DNA of 62,870 nt from Tepidimicrobium xylanilyticum. Its GTDB lineage: Bacteria > Bacillota > Clostridia > Tissierellales > Tepidimicrobiaceae. Numbering within the stretch: position 1 is the stretch's first letter; the number at the start of each line of letters is the position of its first letter. The translations under genes and the position numbers were made by a program. The stretch covers positions 1-62,870 of the forward strand of contig NZ_FNNG01000014.1 in assembly GCF_900106765.1 (NCBI RefSeq), given 5' to 3'. The notes under the pieces are model-generated. The model was given only the letters and a program-made list of their open reading frames with translations. It had not been told where the DNA came from and did no database searches. Of the stretch, positions 36,300-45,337 are shown in pieces.

Positions 36300-37262
36300 T
36301 TAAGCATATACATCTTCAGTTAAAATTTCCAATGGTGGTTCAGGACTTTCATTGGCAAATTCTACAGCCTTTTCAATATCATCTACAGCTTTCTTTTCAA
36401 TCTTGTCCAATTCTTCTTCAGTTGCAATTTTGTTTTCCAACAAACAATTCCTTAATCGTTTTATAGGGCATTTAGCTTTCCATTCTTCAATTTCTTCCTT
36501 AGTCCTATATACTTGGGCATCAGATTTCGAATGGCCTAGCCACCTGTAAGTTCTACTTTCTATTAAAACCGGACCGTTTCCACTTCGTACGTACTCAGCT
36601 ACTTCCTTTACTGTTTTATATACTTCTATAGCATCATTACCATCTATGGTATACCCAGGCATACCATAGGACTTAGCCCTATCTGCTATGTTTTTAATAT
36701 TCATGGATTTACTTTGAGGAACGCTCATACCATAGAAGTTATTTTCACAGAAAAATATTACTGGCAATTTCCATACGGATGCTAAATTAAGTGATTCATG
36801 AAAGCTTCCTTCGTTAGTAGCACCATCGCCAAAGAAACACAAAACTAGTCTCCCTGTCTTTTTCATCTGTTGGGTTAATGCTGCTCCTACTGCTATAGCA
36901 ATGCCTCCTCCCACTACTCCATTTGCTCCAAGGTTTCCTGCTTCTACGTCAGCTATATGCATTGAGCCACCTTTCCCTTTGCAATAACCAGTGTATTTTC
37001 CTAACAACTCTGCCATCATTCTGTTTAAATCTATACCTTTTCCAATTACCTGACTATGTCCCCTATGGGTAGAGGTGATATAATCATCTTCTCTCAAGGC
37101 CATACAAGAAGCTATACCTGAGGCTTCTTGTCCAATGGAAAGATGGGTTGTTCCATGAACCATCCCTCGAGCAAAAAAGTAACTTACCTTGTTCTCAAAA
37201 GCCCTCGCTTCATTCATACGCTTATACATTTCAAGTAAAATATCCCTACTTATATCCACCAT
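36300..37262 (-). CDS. Acetoin/pyruvate dehydrogenase E1 component, alpha subunit
   Basis: This 320-residue protein is the thiamine-diphosphate-binding half of E1. The TPP motif runs from GDG at residues 145-147 to NN at 174-175 ([20 protein letters not shown]...FFCENN). [13 protein letters not shown] and [13 protein letters not shown] near the N-terminus are typical. Together with E1 beta it decarboxylates pyruvate or cleaves acetoin, loading the acyl group on E2. The short length and the [21 protein letters not shown] segment recall AcoA, but PDH cannot be excluded. It follows the SorC-type regulator by 29 bases. Confidence 0.92.
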   Translation of the reverse strand: MVDISRDILLEMYKRMNEARAFENKVSYFFARGMVHGTTHLSIGQEASGIASCMALREDDYITSTHRGHSQVIGKGIDLNRMMAELLGKYTGYCKGKGGSMHIADVEAGNLGANGVVGGGIAIAVGAALTQQMKKTGRLVLCFFGDGATNEGSFHESLNLASVWKLPVIFFCENNFYGMSVPQSKSMNIKNIADRAKSYGMPGYTIDGNDAIEVYKTVKEVAEYVRSGNGPVLIESRTYRWLGHSKSDAQVYRTKEEIEEWKAKCPIKRLRNCLLENKIATEEELDKIEKKAVDDIEKAVEFANESPEPPLEILTEDVYA

Positions 37263-37291
37263 CTTTTATCCCTCCTAGTTTTATATAAGTA

Positions 37292-38236
37292 TTATTCATA
37301 ATTTTTTAAAATTTCCTTAGCCACTTCTTCATCAGTAACCAGTACATCCATTAGTTTACCCTTTAAAGCTGCATGGATAGCTTCTGTCTTTTCTACTCCT
37401 CCTGCAACAGCAATTATTTTAGGTATTCTTTTTAATTCTTCTATAGTTAAAGCTATAGTTCTTTCTGATAAATGAGATTCAACTACCTTACCATTTTTGT
37501 CAATGAATATGGTGTTTATATCCCCTATTGCTTCTAATTCCAATAATTTAGATACATCTTCTTCACTAAGGGTCCCAATTTCTCTCATTACTGATGATAA
37601 TATATTCCCGATGCTAACTATAGCAATATGGGCTTTTCTGCTAGTTTCAATGACTTTATTAATGCTTTTATCTTTAAAAATAACATCTTTTACTTCTTTA
37701 CTAGATACAAAAACTGGCGCATATAATCCTAAAGAATTGCCTCCTAAATTATTGGCCATTATGTCGCATATAACATTTGAATGATACATATTCATTTCAT
37801 TGCCTATACCGCCAACTAATGGAGATATGGTTAAATTGCTCTTGCCTTTTGACCTTATCCTGTTGGCAATCTGATATAAAGTTCTTCCCCAAGAAACAGC
37901 TATAGTCATATTATCTTCTATAATTTGATTTAAATAATCTATACAGCTATCGGCTAATTGATATAGTAAGTTGGTTTCGTTTTTTGATAACCTCGGAATT
38001 ATTATTATCTTTTTAATTCCAAATACGTGCTCCATTTTTTTTTGCAGTTCTAAACAATATAGGTCTGAATCTTCAATCTGTATCTTTACTATACCTTTTG
38101 CTCTAGCCTCCGAAAGCATAGTAGATACCATGGACCTAGAAATAGAATATTCTCTAGCTATTTCACTTTGACTCATACCGTCAATATAGTACATATATGC
38201 AATCTCGGCTAATCGTCTCTTTTTATTATCATCCAT
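37292..38236 (-). CDS. SorC/DeoR-type sugar-binding transcriptional regulator of the dehydrogenase operon
   Basis: This 314-residue protein has an N-terminal helix-turn-helix (IAYMYYIDGMSQSEIAREYSISRSMVSTMLSEARAKGIV) and a SorC effector domain (about 60-314) that usually senses a phosphorylated sugar, with ISPLVGGIGNEMN, SWGRTLYQIA and VAGGVEKTEAIHAALKG. It is the first gene of the dehydrogenase operon. A perfect palindrome overlapping its promoter (38295-38316) is the likely operator, so it probably controls itself and the operon. The ribosome site is weak (GAGTG). Confidence 0.9.
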   Translation of the reverse strand: MDDNKKRRLAEIAYMYYIDGMSQSEIAREYSISRSMVSTMLSEARAKGIVKIQIEDSDLYCLELQKKMEHVFGIKKIIIIPRLSKNETNLLYQLADSCIDYLNQIIEDNMTIAVSWGRTLYQIANRIRSKGKSNLTISPLVGGIGNEMNMYHSNVICDIMANNLGGNSLGLYAPVFVSSKEVKDVIFKDKSINKVIETSRKAHIAIVSIGNILSSVMREIGTLSEEDVSKLLELEAIGDINTIFIDKNGKVVESHLSERTIALTIEELKRIPKIIAVAGGVEKTEAIHAALKGKLMDVLVTDEEVAKEILKNYE

Positions 38237-38283
38237 AATATTTCACTCGCTTTTCTTCATATTGATTTCCTAGTTCAATTATT

Positions 38284-38331
38284 ATTATATAGTCGCTATT
38301 GACAAATGTCAATAGCGTTGACATTTGTCAA
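38284..38331 (-). promoter_or_regulatory. Promoter and paired SorC-type operators of the dehydrogenase operon
   Basis: TTGACA (38307-38312) and TATAAT (38284-38289) are separated by 17 bases on the minus strand, a full consensus. A perfect palindrome with 10-base arms GCTATTGACA around AA covers 38295-38316 and overlaps the -35. A second, related site TTGACATTTGTCAA lies at 38318-38331. It is the reverse complement of the 14-base core of the first (38299-38312). A dimer or tetramer of the SorC protein bound here should block polymerase. Confidence 0.85.
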
Positions 38332-38350
38332 TAATGTTTTATTCTTTTTA

Positions 38351-38403
38351 AAAAATTAGGAACTCTTTTCAGCATACTTATTATCTTACTAAAAAGAGTT
38401 CCT
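38351..38403 (-). terminator. Terminator of the galactitol-type PTS operon
   Basis: Arms AGGAACTCTTTT and AAAAGAGTTCCT enclose about 21 bases and are followed by AATTTTTT on the minus strand. It lies about 80 bases after the IIC stop; the stretch 38404-38483 otherwise shows nothing. Confidence 0.75.
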
Positions 38404-38483
38404 ATGCATTCTCAAATCAGTTTGAATTTATAAAGTATTTATCTAATAGGCAGCAAACATATCATATAATTCCCTTGAAAGAG

Positions 38484-39827
38484 CTATATTTTCATATCGC
38501 TACTTTGCTTTAAAATTCTTTTTCTATTATACAAGGCCAATCCAATTGAAATAACTCCCATTATAACAAGTCCTAATATGTCAAGTCCTCCTGTCTTTGC
38601 AAATATCCAGCTTAGTGGATTAGCACCGTCACAAATGCTAGATATTAAAGATGCGCCTTCAGGCATCGTAAAGTTTGCATCAATTGCCATTTGGGTATGC
38701 AATGGTGCAAGATTAGTAGCAATTAATAATCCAAGAGAAATAATAAGTAAGCCTACAATAACTGTTCTAAATACATTACCTTTAGTTACAGGTACAATCA
38801 TTACTAAAGCAAATGGAATAACTGCTAAGTCTGCAAAAGGCAATACCTTATTCCCAGGTATTATTGCTGCTAGAACCACCGTCAACGGTACTAGTATTAA
38901 TGAAACAGCTAATGTAACAGGATGTCCAACCCCAATAGCAGAATCTAGCCCAATGTATATTTTTCCGCCTTTAGAAGTTCTTTTTTGAATAAATTGCTGA
39001 GCAGATTCTGAAATGGGTAATAAACCTTCCATCAACATTTTTGCCATTCTAGGAATTAAAACCAATACTGCCCCTAATGTAATTCCCATTTGCAATATTT
39101 CTCCAATTGGGTACCCTGCTGCTACTCCTACCAAAATTCCTAATATTGTACCTACTAATATAGGCTCTCCAAAAACACCTAATTTTTTCTCCATTCCCTC
39201 TGCACTTATATCTATTTTGTTTATACCTGGTATCATATCTATAATTTTGTTAACCACTATAGCTATTGGTACATAAGCGGCTGAAAAACCATGGGGAAGA
39301 GAAATCCCTGGCATTCCTAAGTTTTCTTCAATCATTGGAGCAGTTAAATCTGCAAGAACCATAATTATGATCATATTGAAAGCAGCAGCTATTAATCCAT
39401 AAGTAATTCTACCTGTAACTCCAGCAACTAGAGCACCAGTAAAGGCAAAATGCCAATAATTCCATATATCAATATTCATAGTTTCAGTAGTCTTAGTAAA
39501 AAGCATTAAAAGGTTCACTGCAAGTCCTAATGGGATAATTAAGGCTCCAACTTTTGAGGCAAAAGCAATAGCTGAAGCCGCTGGCCAACCAACATCAATT
39601 ATTGTCAGTTCCAAACCTAGCCTATGTACCATAGCTTGAGCAGCTGGTCCTAAAGTATCTCCTAATAATCCAATTACTAAATTTAATCCTATGAAACCTA
39701 CTGCTACTGTTAAGCCTGACCTTAGTGCTTTACCAAATTTAACTCCAAAGGCCAAGCCCATAATTGTAAAGATTATAGGCATTACCACCGTAGGCCCTAA
39801 GTCGACAAATTTATCTAATAATTCCAC
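38484..39827 (-). CDS. gatC: PTS galactitol-type transporter subunit IIC
   Basis: This 447-residue polytopic membrane protein has about 9-11 predicted helices. It resembles GatC: VVMPIIFTIMGLAFGVKFGKALRSGLTVAVGFIGLNLVI, later GDTLGPAAQAMV, NYWHFAFTGALV and HPVTLAVSLILVPLTVVLAAIIPGN. It would carry a polyol or sugar across the membrane during phosphorylation by IIA and IIB. The start is GTG with AAGGAGGGG upstream. It is last in the LevR-IIA-IIB-IIC unit. No galactitol or tagatose enzyme lies nearby, so the true substrate is open. Confidence 0.92.
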   Translation of the reverse strand: MELLDKFVDLGPTVVMPIIFTIMGLAFGVKFGKALRSGLTVAVGFIGLNLVIGLLGDTLGPAAQAMVHRLGLELTIIDVGWPAASAIAFASKVGALIIPLGLAVNLLMLFTKTTETMNIDIWNYWHFAFTGALVAGVTGRITYGLIAAAFNMIIIMVLADLTAPMIEENLGMPGISLPHGFSAAYVPIAIVVNKIIDMIPGINKIDISAEGMEKKLGVFGEPILVGTILGILVGVAAGYPIGEILQMGITLGAVLVLIPRMAKMLMEGLLPISESAQQFIQKRTSKGGKIYIGLDSAIGVGHPVTLAVSLILVPLTVVLAAIIPGNKVLPFADLAVIPFALVMIVPVTKGNVFRTVIVGLLIISLGLLIATNLAPLHTQMAIDANFTMPEGASLISSICDGANPLSWIFAKTGGLDILGLVIMGVISIGLALYNRKRILKQSSDMKI

Positions 39828-39861
39828 GTTTACCCCTCCTTATAAATACATGTTAATATTA

Positions 39862-40149
39862 TTATGATTTTAATTTTTCTATTATATCTTCAATAACCTT
39901 ATCCAGTCCTATTCCTGTTAAAAAAGGTAATCCAGATATAACTGGTATCTTAACATCTGATGGAACTTGGGTAGTTGAAACTATTAAGTCATAATTACTC
40001 CACAATGAAGAAACTTCTGCTACCTTACATTGATCTATAACTACATCTATGGCTTCATTCCTATTGGCTATTTCACTTTGTATCTTATTTGCTACCATTG
40101 TGGAAGTAGCTATGCCTGTCCCACAAGCTACTAAAATTCGTTTTTTCAT
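39862..40149 (-). CDS. gatB: PTS galactitol-type transporter subunit IIB
   Basis: This 95-residue cytoplasmic phosphocarrier has the phosphorylated cysteine at C9 in RILVACGTGIATSTMVANKI, the GatB active-site loop. It passes phosphate from IIA to the incoming sugar. AGGAGG lies upstream of its ATG. It starts 64 bases after IIA and is followed by IIC 34 bases later. Confidence 0.94.
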   Translation of the reverse strand: MKKRILVACGTGIATSTMVANKIQSEIANRNEAIDVVIDQCKVAEVSSLWSNYDLIVSTTQVPSDVKIPVISGLPFLTGIGLDKVIEDIIEKLKS

Positions 40150-40213
40150 TTTTCATACCTCCTTTTCCTTAAATAATATTTATTTATAATTTTATTACTT
40201 AAAAATTTTAGGC

Positions 40214-40678
40214 TCATATTTCATTCTCAAATATGTTGGCTATTTCCTCAAATTCCCTTGCTTTTCTCATCCTATTCAATAAATCATTTTGCTGAAATAT
40301 AGTCATAAGCGTTTTTAACATTTCTAAATGTTTGCTTGGCTCATCTATGGCCATCATAAAAATAATGTTTACAGATACACTTTCTTCAGGCATTCCCATC
40401 ATATGAAATTTAACAGGTTCTTTCAAAATTCCTATCGCTAATGCAGCTTTATTGACATGAGTTGCATCTGTATGAGGAATAGCAACTCCCATATCTCCGG
40501 AAGATAACCCTGTAGGATAATTAGCTTCCCGTTCTATAATTGCTTCTATAAAAGATTCTTTTACATAACCTGCCTTAAATAGCCTATTAGCTAGTTGTCT
40601 AATAGCATCTTTATCGTCTTTAGCTTCCAAATTTAGTATTATTAATTCTTCATTAAATAATCCCTTGATGTCACTCAT
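40214..40678 (-). CDS. gatA: PTS fructose/mannitol-type subunit IIA
   Basis: This 154-residue EIIA type-2 domain has the phosphorylated histidine in GVAIPHTDATHVNKAALAIG. ANYPTGLSSGDMG is also typical. The ATG at 40678 is preferred because AGGAGGT lies 6 bases before it. It starts one base after the LevR-like stop, so the two are translationally coupled. The LevR-like protein upstream ends in a related EIIA domain. Confidence 0.93.
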   Translation of the reverse strand: MSDIKGLFNEELIILNLEAKDDKDAIRQLANRLFKAGYVKESFIEAIIEREANYPTGLSSGDMGVAIPHTDATHVNKAALAIGILKEPVKFHMMGMPEESVSVNIIFMMAIDEPSKHLEMLKTLMTIFQQNDLLNRMRKAREFEEIANIFENEI

Positions 40679-40679
40679 T

Positions 40680-43595
40680 TCACGACCTCCTAAATAAAAC
40701 TTCAATATCTTCAAAATCTTTTGTTTTTATTATTTCATTGTAGTTTTCATCGTTTTCAAAAAATCTCTTTAGTTCTAAGATTAGTTCCATACACTCATCA
40801 TTAATAGCTAGTAAGAGTACAAGATTAACCTTATACCCACTCCAATCAATAGGATTTTTCAATAATCCTATTGCTATATGAGGTTCAACGACAAAGCTTG
40901 GATCTGCATGGGGGAGAGCTACACCTTCCCTTAAAAAAGATGGCCCTAACTGTTCTCTATTAAGAGCTGCATCTATAAAACCTTCTAACACATATCCTTC
41001 TTTGTGTAATAGATGACCTAATTCCTTTATGGTATCCTCCTTGTTCATAGCATCCATATCAAATATAGTGGTATTTCTATGGAACATATTTATGATTTTA
41101 TTTTTTTGTGTTTTCTTGAATCCCACTTCCTTTGCCATTATGTTTTTTAATTTGGTATCTGCACTTCCATTCACAATATCTTCTATAGATATATAGGGAA
41201 CATCTTTTACCATTGGGTTTATAGTCCCCACTGCTGCAATTATCTCATTATCCCTTTGAATTTCCTCTATGATATTATTAATATTCTCATCCAAAACTCC
41301 TATTGGGATTACGGTAACATCTTCTTTATATTCTCCAATAATATCTATAACCATTTCTTGAATTCTCTTAGCTGAACCCTGTCCTGTTATGCAAACAGTC
41401 AATATGATCTTAGGCTTTGGTAAACTCTGCTTACCACCCATTTTCTTTTCATATTTAGGTTCTCCTACTAGCGATTCTACTATTTCATCCAAGTTGGCAT
41501 TAGGTAATATGCATCGTCTTACCGCATCGACGACCATTAAGGTATCAGTTCTTGAAATGGTTCTAGTTTTGATTCCTGTGGTCTTAGTAATTATATCACC
41601 AAAAGTAACCAATGACCCCATATCTACCATAAGAAGGACTCCTTTTCCTTCGTCAACTCTTTTTACTAAATCTATAGCTCTCTTTAAAGCTTGTTCTGGG
41701 TTTTCATCTAAGGACATTTCTATGGCCTTAGCATGGTTTACTCCCAACAATCTATTAGCCACCTCTGCCATACCAGTAGCAACATTACCATGAGATATCA
41801 ATACAACTCCAACTCGTCCTTCCATTAAATTATCTTGAGACGTGGTCATTTGCAAATACATAGTGATAAAACCTATTTCATCTTCTGTAAATTTTATATT
41901 CAACTCTTGCTCTATAATATTTACCATATCTTTTGCAACTTCAAATTCTCTACTATATTCTTTCTTTATCTTATTTAATTGAGGATTTTTAATGAATATT
42001 CCCTTTTTTGCTCTATCCACCGTAGCCCTTAAATGGGTTGCTAAACAAAAATATAAACTATCCTCATTAACTCCTAACTTCCATTTAGCTATTTTTATTA
42101 TATTTTCAACCACATTAATTATCTCAATTCCTACAATATTGGACAGGTCTTTTTTATCTATAGGATTTACAATTTTTTTCACCTTGTCCATTAATTTTTC
42201 AAGTTTCTCTTCCATTTCGTTACCTATGATATAATTTATCAATTCCTCATTTATACTTTGTTTTTGTAACTCCTTATATCTTCTTTCTATAAAACTATAA
42301 GTTTCATTAGGTAGGGTATAAAGATCCTCTTTTAAGGTTTCTTCAATTATTTCATCATCTGCATAAACTATTAAATCTTCGTTCCCAACTAGCTTGTCAA
42401 TTTCCATACGATAATTCGGAATCTTCAATAACCCTTTTTTTGCACTTATAGGCAATTCATTTATGCTTATCTCCATAATTCTTGTTTGATTTACAACATG
42501 ATTCAGAAAACTCCTAGCACAGGATACTTGTATATCACTCCTTAACTGCCCTATATTCCCTGGGCAGTCATAAAGAAGCAATGCCTTTAATGCATCATTG
42601 GAAATTTTTATAGAACTTTTTGTTCTATTGGCTTCCCTTCTCATGAAATCTATTATCATTCCTAATCTTTCGTTCAAGGGCCTTAGGCTTAAAGAAGGCA
42701 ATTCTATGGTCATGGGTATCCTTCTTCTAAAGCTATCCAACAATATTGAATCGGGATTTTCAGTAGTGGCAGCAATAATCATCAAATTTGCCGTTCTCTT
42801 ATTGTCAGTTTCGCCTAATCGCCTAAATTTCCCTCTATCAATTAAATAAAATAATAGTTCCTGTCCTTCTGGTGGTAATCTGTGAATTTCATCTAAAAAA
42901 AGTACTCCTCCATCAGCCTTTTCCACCAATCCTTCTTTGTCTTCGTCAGCTCCTGTAAAAGCTCCCTTTACATATCCAAATAACTGAGATATTAGTAACT
43001 GAGGATTATCTGCATAGTCAGCACAGTTAAAAACTATAAACTCAGAATTATGGTCTCCCTTGTTAATTTCTAACTTGTAATTATACATAGCTTGAGCTAA
43101 CTCGCTCTTCCCCACCCCAGTGGGGCCTAATATTAAAGTATGAAGACCATTGGGAGGATACATAATTGCTGCTTTTGCTTGTTCTATTACAGGCTTTAAA
43201 CTGCCATCAAAACCAATGATATTTTCGAAAGCCAATGGTTTTTTATAGGTTTTTTTAAAATCAGGCTTCTCTTTAGCAGCAACTTTAACTATATTGTCCA
43301 TTTCTGAAATTTCTCTTTTCAACATTCTTACAGTGTGTCTAGAAACATTAAATCCGCAATCATTTATTTTCTTAGTTAGTTCGCGTTCTGACACACGATT
43401 ATTTTCATTAATAAGGTCTCTTATCAAATGGAGTAGTACTTCCTTCCTTCTTTCCATTGAATTAGGAATATTAAGCCTACTACGCAAAGATGTTATAGTT
43501 TCTCTTTTAGTATTAAGTAGTTCAGCAAGTTCATAATCCGTATAAGGGTTTTTCTTATCCTCCTTTTCAATAATATTTAATAACCTATCTTCCAT
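40680..43595 (-). CDS. LevR-like sigma-54-dependent PTS regulator with C-terminal EIIA domain
   Basis: This 971-residue activator has an N-terminal helix-turn-helix (SERELTKKINDCGFNVSRHTVRMLKRE). Its AAA+ domain carries Walker A GPTGVGKS (157-164) and the sigma-54 contact GAFTGA (211-216). A PRD follows (about 470-570, with FCLATHLRATVDRAKKG), then a mannose-type EIIA (VVLISHGNVATGMAEVANRLLGVNH) and a LevR-type region (VCITGQGSAKRIQ). Instead of the usual second PRD it ends in a fructose-type EIIA (PSFLREGVALPHADPSFVVEPH). It should activate its own PTS operon through RpoN in response to PTS phosphorylation. Confidence 0.93.
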   Translation of the reverse strand: MEDRLLNIIEKEDKKNPYTDYELAELLNTKRETITSLRSRLNIPNSMERRKEVLLHLIRDLINENNRVSERELTKKINDCGFNVSRHTVRMLKREISEMDNIVKVAAKEKPDFKKTYKKPLAFENIIGFDGSLKPVIEQAKAAIMYPPNGLHTLILGPTGVGKSELAQAMYNYKLEINKGDHNSEFIVFNCADYADNPQLLISQLFGYVKGAFTGADEDKEGLVEKADGGVLFLDEIHRLPPEGQELLFYLIDRGKFRRLGETDNKRTANLMIIAATTENPDSILLDSFRRRIPMTIELPSLSLRPLNERLGMIIDFMRREANRTKSSIKISNDALKALLLYDCPGNIGQLRSDIQVSCARSFLNHVVNQTRIMEISINELPISAKKGLLKIPNYRMEIDKLVGNEDLIVYADDEIIEETLKEDLYTLPNETYSFIERRYKELQKQSINEELINYIIGNEMEEKLEKLMDKVKKIVNPIDKKDLSNIVGIEIINVVENIIKIAKWKLGVNEDSLYFCLATHLRATVDRAKKGIFIKNPQLNKIKKEYSREFEVAKDMVNIIEQELNIKFTEDEIGFITMYLQMTTSQDNLMEGRVGVVLISHGNVATGMAEVANRLLGVNHAKAIEMSLDENPEQALKRAIDLVKRVDEGKGVLLMVDMGSLVTFGDIITKTTGIKTRTISRTDTLMVVDAVRRCILPNANLDEIVESLVGEPKYEKKMGGKQSLPKPKIILTVCITGQGSAKRIQEMVIDIIGEYKEDVTVIPIGVLDENINNIIEEIQRDNEIIAAVGTINPMVKDVPYISIEDIVNGSADTKLKNIMAKEVGFKKTQKNKIINMFHRNTTIFDMDAMNKEDTIKELGHLLHKEGYVLEGFIDAALNREQLGPSFLREGVALPHADPSFVVEPHIAIGLLKNPIDWSGYKVNLVLLLAINDECMELILELKRFFENDENYNEIIKTKDFEDIEVLFRRS

Positions 43596-43620
43596 CTCTA
43601 TCCTCCTTGCTACAATTAAT

Positions 43621-43638
43621 AAGCAATATTCATACCAA
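43621..43638 (-). promoter_or_regulatory. Candidate sigma-54 promoter of the LevR-gat operon
   Basis: On the minus strand TTGGTATGAATATTGCTT has the -24 GG and -12 GC doublets exactly 10 bases apart, plus the TT before GC. Only the CAC part of the consensus is weak. It lies about 26 bases before the LevR ATG. Upstream, CCACTTTT/AAAAGTG elements recur at about 43655, 43678, 43712 and 43746 and could be activator sites. Confidence 0.55.
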
Positions 43639-43769
43639 CTTTTTATAAAAATTCAAAAGTGTTAATTTACTAGCTTTAAAGTGCTTGCTCGACATAAAAA
43701 ACCACTTTTTATAATTAAATACCCCAATTCGCCCACATATTCTACCACTTTTGCTACTAAAAATACCGA

Positions 43770-43803
43770 TATAATAAAATAATCTGGTCAAACCGACCAG
43801 ATT
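43770..43803 (-). terminator. Terminator of the SAF-domain oxidoreductase gene
   Basis: AATCTGGTC, loop, GACCAGATT is followed by ATTTTATT on the minus strand. The stem overlaps the stop codon. Confidence 0.8.
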
Positions 43804-45097
43804 ATTTTATGGTTTCTTCTTGTAATTGTCTAAGTTTATATATTAGGGTAGTTGTATCCAACTCAACCATATCGTAAGTCAAATATTCACCCTTTTTAAT
43901 GTCCCTTTTTACTATTGTATTCTTATTAACTAATCCTATTGGAAGAAGTCTTTCTTCTTTAGCTTTCTTGTAAGTCTCTATACTGCCGTATACCGTAAAT
44001 CCACCAATACCGTCTAGCCTTTCTCCAGCCTTTAAATCCCTCTTAGCAACTGTTATGGTTTCAGCAACGGGTTCTCCATCTAATGGTACTATAGTTGGTT
44101 CGTTATAAATAGCTGCCCTTGCAACAGTTAAAGGGGTTTCCAAACTAGTTAAATGATATGGTCTATATAATACATAGTTAGGACCAGGTCCCATACTTAA
44201 ATACTGCATCTCATGATGTACCTGTGGTAATTTACTAGTAACTATGATAAATACTCCTGGAGCAACCCCATTCACATAATCAACTATCTTATATTGATTC
44301 AATATACCGCCGTCTTCTTTTAATCTATAGATGCCGGGTAATTCATTTACTGTTGCACTTACCCCATGTCCACCTCTTACATCTGGAATAAATCCTGTAG
44401 CATTAGCCATAGCAGTCATTTCAACCATGGTCTTTGTACCATCTTTAAAGGAAGTCAACATCTTTGGACTTACTCCAGATTTCAAGGCTTGTTCTCTAAC
44501 ATTATCAGGATTAGCTTCTAAATTAACTGGATTATTTTTCCCCTTCCCTATAGCGACAATATCAAATCCCAAAGCATCCGCAAAATCATAAAGTTCTTTA
44601 ACAGCCCCTGGTTCATCACCAGCAGTTCCAGTATATACAACGCCAGCATTTTTAGCTAATTTATTCAATATATGTCCAATTACCACATCTGTTTCTACAT
44701 TTAACATAACAATATGTTTTTTATTGAATATGGTATCCATTGCTACCTTAGCACCAACTTCAGGCACTCCAGTAGCATCTACTACAACATCTACCAGATT
44801 TGCTTTAGAAGCGAACTCAGCATTTTCACTAACAACATACTTATTCTTTTCTATAGCTACATTTATTTCTTCCAAAGTATTGGCTATTACTATATCTTCT
44901 TTAGGTATTCCTGCTAGAGTAAAGGACTGAATAGCATTTTCCAAATTGATGTCTATTACTAGAGAAGGGATCATACCATTCATGAGCATAATCTGACTTA
45001 TCATACCTTTGCCCATTTGACCAGCACCAACTAAAGCAACCCTTATATGGGCATTATTTGCTTCCAATTCCCTTAATTTTTCATTTAATCCTAACAT
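43802..45097 (-). CDS. NAD(P)-dependent oxidoreductase with C-terminal SAF domain (COG4091-like)
   Basis: This 431-residue protein begins with a Rossmann fold (IRVALVGAGQMGKGMISQ), followed by VDVVVDATGVPEVGAK and VYTGTAGDEPGA as in homoserine-dehydrogenase-like enzymes. The C-terminus is an SAF domain (VAKRDLKAGERLDGIGGFTVYGSIE, then IVKRDIKKGEYLTYDMVE). Members of this family lie beside sugar-acid and polyol genes. Here it follows a glucitol-type PTS that lacks SrlD, so it may oxidise or rearrange the imported polyol phosphate; this is inference. It has its own promoter (45151-45179) and terminator. Confidence 0.85.
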   Translation of the reverse strand: MLGLNEKLRELEANNAHIRVALVGAGQMGKGMISQIMLMNGMIPSLVIDINLENAIQSFTLAGIPKEDIVIANTLEEINVAIEKNKYVVSENAEFASKANLVDVVVDATGVPEVGAKVAMDTIFNKKHIVMLNVETDVVIGHILNKLAKNAGVVYTGTAGDEPGAVKELYDFADALGFDIVAIGKGKNNPVNLEANPDNVREQALKSGVSPKMLTSFKDGTKTMVEMTAMANATGFIPDVRGGHGVSATVNELPGIYRLKEDGGILNQYKIVDYVNGVAPGVFIIVTSKLPQVHHEMQYLSMGPGPNYVLYRPYHLTSLETPLTVARAAIYNEPTIVPLDGEPVAETITVAKRDLKAGERLDGIGGFTVYGSIETYKKAKEERLLPIGLVNKNTIVKRDIKKGEYLTYDMVELDTTTLIYKLRQLQEETIK

Positions 45098-45116
45098 AAA
45101 ATTCCTCCCATTTGAA

Positions 45117-45146
45117 ATTTATTTCACTATTTAATATTTATTTCAC
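45117..45146. repeat. 11-base direct repeats upstream of the SAF gene
   Basis: ATTTATTTCAC occurs at 45117-45127 and again at 45136-45146, a 19-base period, between the promoter and the start codon. It may be an operator. Confidence 0.45.
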
Positions 45147-45150
45147 GTTC

Positions 45151-45179
45151 ATTATATACCACTATATAAAAATAATCAA
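45151..45179 (-). promoter_or_regulatory. Probable promoter of the SAF oxidoreductase gene
   Basis: TTGATT (45174-45179) and TATAAT (45151-45156) are separated by 17 bases on the minus strand, about 55 bases ahead of the ATG. Confidence 0.65.
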
Positions 45180-45228
45180 TATATTAAAATAAATCTAATA
45201 ATTAGTAGAAATTTTTGTTCCATTATTA

Positions 45229-45275
45229 TACAATATAAAAGGAGAAAATCCTTCTCCAAAGGAGAGAGGATTTTC
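45229..45275 (-). terminator. Terminator after the glucitol-type PTS operon
   Basis: GAAAATCCTCTCTCC, loop, GGAGAAGGATTTTC is followed by TCCTTTTATATT on the minus strand. It is preceded by another long hairpin at 45293-45337. Confidence 0.7.
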
Positions 45276-45292
45276 AACCAGTTGCCTCTTTA

Positions 45293-45337
45293 GGAGATAT
45301 TATCCATATATGATTAATATATGGATATAATATCTCC
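45293..45337 (-). other. Long hairpin spanning the srlB stop codon
   Basis: Arms of about 19 bases (beginning GGAGATATTAT) face each other around the IIA stop, with a single 2-base bulge. There is no T run, so it may protect or process the 3' end rather than terminate. Confidence 0.6.
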
